From Nitrospirota bacterium (GTDB taxonomy: Bacteria; Nitrospirota; 9FT-COMBO-42-15; HDB-SIOI813): a stretch of DNA of 15,496 nucleotides. The stretch is from contig JACRGZ010000197.1 of NCBI GenBank assembly GCA_016234155.1, forward strand, positions 1 to 15,496, in the 5' to 3' direction. Positions 12,054-15,496 of the stretch are shown here, piece after piece (the first letter of the stretch is position 1; the number at the start of each line of letters is the position of its first letter). The position numbers were made by a program, and so were the translations under genes. The notes beneath the pieces were generated by a model. The model worked only from the letters and a program-made list of their open reading frames with translations, searched no databases and was not told the origin of the DNA.

Positions 12054-12776
12054 TTATAATTCCCCTACCAACTTCCTCTGCATTTCAATAAGCTCTTCTA
12101 TCCCCTTCTTAGCAAGTGAAACAAGCCCCTCCATCTGTGTCTTTGAAAATGGCGCACCTTCAGCAGTGCCCTGAAGCTCTACAAACCTCCCCTTCCCTGT
12201 CATCACAATATTCATATCAACTTCTGCCTTGGAATCTTCCGCATAGTTCAGATCAAGCACCGGCTCCCCAGCCACAATCCCGACACTTACAGCAGCAAGA
12301 TAGTCTTTAACAGGGTCCTCTTTTATAAGACCGTTTTTCTGTGCAAAACGTATGGCATCCACAAGGGCAACAAATGAGCCCGTGATGGAAGCGGTGCGCG
12401 TCCCCCCATCTGCCTGTATGACATCACAGTCTATCCAGACAGTCCTCTCACCCAGCTTCTCTAATGCCACTACAGCCCTCAACGCCCTCCCGATAAGCCT
12501 CTGTATCTCATGAGTCCTGCCGCCTATCTTCCCCCTTGCCGATTCCCTTACTATCCTCTGCATGGCAGAACGCGGGATCATAGCATATTCAGCGGTAACC
12601 CACCCCTTACCCTGACCCTTGAGGTGTGGCGGCACCTTATCCTCTATTGTAGCGGTGCAGATAACCTTTGTGTCCCCCACTTCTATCAGGGCTGAACCCT
12701 CTGCATACTTTATGTAATTACGGTGTATCTTTACGGATCTTAATTCGTCGTTTTCCCTGCCGTCTATCCTTGCCAT
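12054..12776 (-). CDS. rph: Ribonuclease PH
   Basis: A phosphate-dependent 3'-5' exoribonuclease that trims tRNA 3' ends. The 240-residue product is full length: MARIDGRENDELR at the start, GKGWVTAEYAMIPRS (56-70), GKIGGRTHEIQRLIGRALRA (82-101) with Arg87 and Arg93, and DCDVIQADGGTRTASITG (116-133), which contains the phosphate-binding GGTRTA. DLNYAEDSKAEVDMN (175-189) supplies the active-site acidic residues. ATG 12776 is preceded by GAGGAG about 11 nt upstream. A 164-bp gap follows murI, so rph may start a new transcript with rdgB. No convincing promoter boxes were found in that gap. Nothing odd is seen in the gene itself. Confidence 0.97.
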   Translation of the reverse strand: MARIDGRENDELRSVKIHRNYIKYAEGSALIEVGDTKVICTATIEDKVPPHLKGQGKGWVTAEYAMIPRSAMQRIVRESARGKIGGRTHEIQRLIGRALRAVVALEKLGERTVWIDCDVIQADGGTRTASITGSFVALVDAIRFAQKNGLIKEDPVKDYLAAVSVGIVAGEPVLDLNYAEDSKAEVDMNIVMTGKGRFVELQGTAEGAPFSKTQMEGLVSLAKKGIEELIEMQRKLVGEL

Positions 12777-12940
12777 TTGACAGAAATCTCCTCAAAAAAT
12801 TTCTTGATTTTTGATTTTATTTGATTTGTCATTTTGCATTCGGGGTACCCACGAAGTGGGTCGTTTGATTTTTAATTTACCTGAGTTACTCAACTTTTTT
12901 ACGAATGAACCAAAATATGGGAAGTGTCCCCTTATTATTA
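12777..12940. other. Gap between murI and rph
   Basis: An AT-rich spacer. It holds ACCCAC/GTGGGT (12847-12852/12856-12861) around GAA and an 11-bp palindrome TGAGTTACTCA (12882-12892). Neither is followed by a T-run on the minus strand, so no terminator can be called. No open frame of interest and no firm promoter were seen. Confidence 0.5.
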
Positions 12941-13774
12941 TTACAGGATAAGGTCTATTTTTTCTATCTTTGATAGTTTCTCACCAAGGAATCTGCTCCA
13001 CTGCTCTTCAAAACGGCGGGGGACATCGGTCACAAAAAACCTTCTGACAGGCACATTAACTTCCCCCCCTTTGGAAAAGGGGGTATAGGGGGGATTTAAG
13101 TTCATTCGCATCAGCACCTCCGTTACCTCAACAGCCGTCTCTTCGGCAGAATCTATCAATGTCACACCACTTCCCATCACCTTCTGTATAACCCCTTTCA
13201 GGAGGGGATAGTGGGTGCATCCGAGCACCAGTGTGTCAATGTCTTTATTCTTTAACGGCCCAAGATAACGTTCTGCGACAGAGAGGGTGATGTCGTCATC
13301 TATCCATCCTTCCTCTACAAGCGGCACAAATAGGGGGCACGGTTGACCTACAGTATCCATATCCGGACTGACAGACTTGATTGCCTTTGTATAGGCGCTG
13401 CTGCTGATCGTAGTATCCGTTCCTATAATACCAACCTTCCCATTTTTAGTGGCCCGCACTGCAGCCCGAGCACCGGCCTCTATCACTCCGACTATTGGTA
13501 TGGAAAACTGTTTCCTCAAGACAGGAAGGCTTACGGCAGAGGCAGTATTGCACGCAACTATGAGCAGTTTTATGTTGTATTTCAAAAGAAAGCGTGTATT
13601 CTCTATTGAATATTTGATAACCGTCTCCTCGGACTTCGTCCCATAGGGAAGGCGCGCTGTATCACCAAGGTACAAGGTATCCTCAGATGGTAACATCTTG
13701 AGAACCTCTTTTAGTACAGTAAGACCACCTATGCCTGAGTCAAATATACCTATAGGGCCTTTGTTGTTAGTCAT
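12941..13774 (-). CDS. murI: Glutamate racemase
   Basis: Makes D-glutamate for peptidoglycan. The 277-residue product shows IGIFDSGIGGLTVL (8-21), LGDTARLPYGTKS (36-48), VACNTASA (73-80) with catalytic Cys75, GIIGTDTTISS (115-125) and LVLGCTHYPLL (182-192) with catalytic Cys186, so both acid/base cysteines are present. Residues about 226-238 (NPPYTPFSKGGEV) lie in the C-terminal linker before FFVTDVPRRF. They are encoded by a C/G-rich palindromic repeat, not by native family sequence, and the frame is preserved. The start is ATG 13774, 4 bp after the mltA stop, without a clear ribosome binding site; coupling to mltA is likely. Grouping with mltA makes a cell-wall synthesis and turnover unit. 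Confidence 0.96.
   Translation of the reverse strand: MTNNKGPIGIFDSGIGGLTVLKEVLKMLPSEDTLYLGDTARLPYGTKSEETVIKYSIENTRFLLKYNIKLLIVACNTASAVSLPVLRKQFSIPIVGVIEAGARAAVRATKNGKVGIIGTDTTISSSAYTKAIKSVSPDMDTVGQPCPLFVPLVEEGWIDDDITLSVAERYLGPLKNKDIDTLVLGCTHYPLLKGVIQKVMGSGVTLIDSAEETAVEVTEVLMRMNLNPPYTPFSKGGEVNVPVRRFFVTDVPRRFEEQWSRFLGEKLSKIEKIDLIL
13061..13098. repeat. C/G-rich repeat (KGG family) inserted in frame in murI
   Basis: CCCCC-TTT (to 13072) and AAAAGGGGG (13075-13083) form a hairpin with a GG loop, followed by TATAGGGGGGATTT. It encodes NPPYTPFSKGG in MurI. The unit resembles those at 7067-7087 and 11298-11320 but ends in FSKGG rather than LIKGG. Confidence 0.75.
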
Positions 13775-13778
13775 AGCG

Positions 13779-14891
13779 CTACTTTTGGAGTATAAAATAC
13801 AACTCCCCCTGCTCCTTCATAGAGCCTGCAGTGAGACCGGCCTCAGGGCCTTCACCCCAGAACAGGTCCACCCTGCCGGGGCCTTTTATCGCACCACCCT
13901 CATCCTGATTTAAGACAAAGCGTTTTACAGACTCCCATTTTATCACGCTGCCGGACGAGTTAACAACAGGGGCGGAAGTCCTGATAAAAGATAATCCCCC
14001 CTTAGGGAAGATTGCAGGGTCAGTGGCAATAGAGTGTCCGGCTGTCAGCGGGACATGGATGTTTCCCTCTGCACCTCTGTTATCAAGCTCAAAAAAGATG
14101 TACCGCGGATTTTGATACAGTATCTCCTCCATCTTCCCGGGATGTCTCCATAGATACCTTTTCAGCCCCTGGAGGCTCCCCTCGCCGGCCTTAATAAGAC
14201 CCTGCTCTATCATGAGCTTACCGATACTTGTATAGGAATATCCGTTGTTTCCGGCATAGTGAACCCCCACAGTAGATCCGTCCGGCAGCCTTATAGTGCC
14301 GGAACCCTGTATGTGCAGGAAATACGCCTCTACAGGGTCGGCAAGCCATGCAATCTCAATGCCTTTGCCCTCTAAAACCTTCCCCCCATCAATCTCTTTC
14401 CGTGTATAGTATGAAAGACCCCTTTTAAGGTCATCCGGAGCCCCATAAAGGGGATAGCGGTATTTTCCTGAAGGGTAAATGCTCCCATCTATCTCCGGCA
14501 CATAATAACCGGTAAATACCACAGTCCCTCTGCCATCCACACCAGATGCCTTATACCACTCGAACATATAGTCCATAAGGAGTTCTATCATCTCCTTTGA
14601 TTCCGCGGTCTCAATGATCTGTAGCAGTGTCCTCTGTGTACGTGCGACCTCCTCTGCCCGCACTATCTTCCCCCCATAGTTAAATTGTGTATCCGGGTCT
14701 ATCCGCTGGAGGTATGAAAGGTTACCGAGGATAGCCCCCCGCAGCGCCTTCCGGTCTATATCCCCATATGCATGGGGTGGGTTCACATATACAAGCGTAT
14801 AATTACCCCCTGTCAGCGGTTGATTAGCCTGACTTATAGCACAACTGTTAGCTAACAACAGCACCAGCAATAAAGTAAGAACCCTTCTCAT
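13779..14891 (-). CDS. mltA: Membrane-bound lytic murein transglycosylase A
   Basis: Cleaves peptidoglycan glycan strands to 1,6-anhydro products at the cell envelope. The 370-residue product starts with a lipoprotein-type signal (MRRVLTLLLVLLLANSC); Cys17 is the likely lipidation site, although the lipobox LANSC is not ideal. The MltA barrel follows, with TGYYVPEIDGS near residue 125, YPLYGAPDDL, IAWLADPVEAYFLHIQGSG near 200 and VGVHYAGNNGY. The C-terminal 3D domain has NQDEGGAIKGPGRVDLFWGEG (328-348), including the catalytic-type Asp near 342. ATG 14891 is preceded by a perfect AAAGGAGG with 10 nt spacing, the cleanest initiation site here and a useful model of the native signal. It lies 15 bp behind the PAP2 gene and 4 bp before murI. 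Confidence 0.95.
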   Translation of the reverse strand: MRRVLTLLLVLLLANSCAISQANQPLTGGNYTLVYVNPPHAYGDIDRKALRGAILGNLSYLQRIDPDTQFNYGGKIVRAEEVARTQRTLLQIIETAESKEMIELLMDYMFEWYKASGVDGRGTVVFTGYYVPEIDGSIYPSGKYRYPLYGAPDDLKRGLSYYTRKEIDGGKVLEGKGIEIAWLADPVEAYFLHIQGSGTIRLPDGSTVGVHYAGNNGYSYTSIGKLMIEQGLIKAGEGSLQGLKRYLWRHPGKMEEILYQNPRYIFFELDNRGAEGNIHVPLTAGHSIATDPAIFPKGGLSFIRTSAPVVNSSGSVIKWESVKRFVLNQDEGGAIKGPGRVDLFWGEGPEAGLTAGSMKEQGELYFILQK

Positions 14892-14906
14892 AATTCGAAG
14901 CCTCCT

Positions 14907-15496
14907 TTAGAATGTTATTCTTAAGTTAATCCCGGTGTCGCTGCCATACCCTGAGGGAGTAAGCGTTATCCCTCTGTAAAAACCCCGGTTATAACGGACC
15001 AAGGTCTTACCAACTACAGCGCCTATTACGGCCCCTGCAACTACATCAGAGGGAAAGTGCGCCTCCTGCTCAATCCTGGCAAATCCGACCCCTGCTGCTA
15101 TGCCATAAGAGATTGCGTCAACCCACCACTCATCATAATGTTCTGCAATTACAGACGCAAGAGAGAATGCCTGTGTGGTATGACCCGAAGGGAATGAATG
15201 GTCACCGCCAAAGGGTTGAAACCTGTAAGTCCCGTTATCTTCATCAGGACGGCTCCGTCCGGCAACAACCTTCAATGCCGTTGTAATCATACCGGCGCTT
15301 ATGAGACTTGCCGCAAATGCATCCATTGCCACTCTCTTCGCCTTATAATTATCAAGGAACGCCCCGCCTAAATAAAACGCACCCATTATACCAAATGACG
15401 GTGCAGAACCAAAATATTCAACTGCAATCGCAGTGTCATCTATAGCCTTTGTCCTGTTATGTTGTATCATGTTATATATCTCGTCATCTAATAGAA
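14907..15496 (-). CDS. PAP2-family phosphatase (5' end outside window)
   Basis: The acid-phosphatase fold of lipid phosphatases. All three signature parts are present: KVVAGRSRP, FPSGHTTQAF and RIEQEAHFPSD, i.e. Lys-x6-Arg-Pro, PSGH and Arg-x5-His-x3-Asp. The residue before the last Arg is Ala where many members have Ser. Hydrophobic stretches between the motifs fit membrane helices. The frame is open through the window edge (DDEIYN before the internal Met at 15470), so that Met is probably not the start and the N-terminus is missing. The chain ends GINLRITF, with a beta-like segment and terminal Phe that recalls outer-membrane proteins; this is only suggestive. Likely substrates are undecaprenyl pyrophosphate, phosphatidic acid or lipid A phosphate; the neighbours mltA and murI suggest envelope work but do not decide. 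Confidence 0.88.
   Translation of the reverse strand, partial: LLDDEIYNMIQHNRTKAIDDTAIAVEYFGSAPSFGIMGAFYLGGAFLDNYKAKRVAMDAFAASLISAGMITTALKVVAGRSRPDEDNGTYRFQPFGGDHSFPSGHTTQAFSLASVIAEHYDEWWVDAISYGIAAGVGFARIEQEAHFPSDVVAGAVIGAVVGKTLVRYNRGFYRGITLTPSGYGSDTGINLRITF

Noticed and set aside
12847..12861. ACCCAC/GTGGGT hairpin as the murI terminator
   Set aside because: Only a 6-bp stem, and no T-tract follows on the minus strand.

Overview
All genes in this window lie on the minus strand, so transcription runs from right to left. The organism is an uncultured-looking Gram-negative bacterium: it has a Kdo transferase (WaaA), a lipoprotein-type murein transglycosylase and a PAP2 phosphatase. Base composition is intermediate. 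Intergenic regions are crowded with palindromic repeats, and glutamate synthase is of the split archaeal type rich in Fe-S clusters. Together these suggest an anaerobe of the Nitrospirota or Desulfobacterota kind. That placement is an inference from gene content; no marker here fixes it.

Layout in transcription order. (1) Envelope block, 15496-12941: a PAP2-family phosphatase (5' end outside the window), mltA and murI, packed with gaps of 15 and 4 bp. (2) 12776-9147: rph and rdgB (RNA and nucleotide quality control), a DUF374 acyltransferase and waaA (lipid A/LPS assembly). (3) 8839-3160: a five-gene glutamate synthase operon. It encodes the FMN/Fe-S synthase subunit GltB2, a four-cluster ferredoxin, a NirB-like FAD/NAD(P)H oxidoreductase, the glutaminase GltB1 and the GXGXG scaffold subunit GltB3. 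A good sigma70-type promoter lies just upstream, overlapping the waaA stop. (4) 3113-1: dksA, rplU, rpmA, a rho-independent terminator, obgE and the 5' part of proB.

How the genes work together. GltB1 should release ammonia from glutamine. GltB3 should bridge it to GltB2, which makes glutamate from 2-oxoglutarate. The FAD protein and the 16-Cys ferredoxin most likely bring electrons in place of the usual GltD. ProB at the far end starts proline synthesis from glutamate. DksA with L21, L27 and Obg links this to growth and ribosome control.

The most unusual layer is the repeats. At least four families occupy most gene junctions. One C/G-rich family (peptide signature PPLxxLIKGGKGG) is read in frame inside WaaA, MurI and RdgB. 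At two glutamate synthase junctions, repeats have come between a strong AAAGGAG ribosome binding site and the start codon, and the far end of the repeat now offers a substitute site. Two MITE-like elements with terminal inverted repeats and 4-bp direct repeats lie near rplU-rpmA. A 29-bp copy of the 3' end of gltB2 sits upstream of gltB2, marking an old duplication or deletion. No tRNA, rRNA or CRISPR array was seen.
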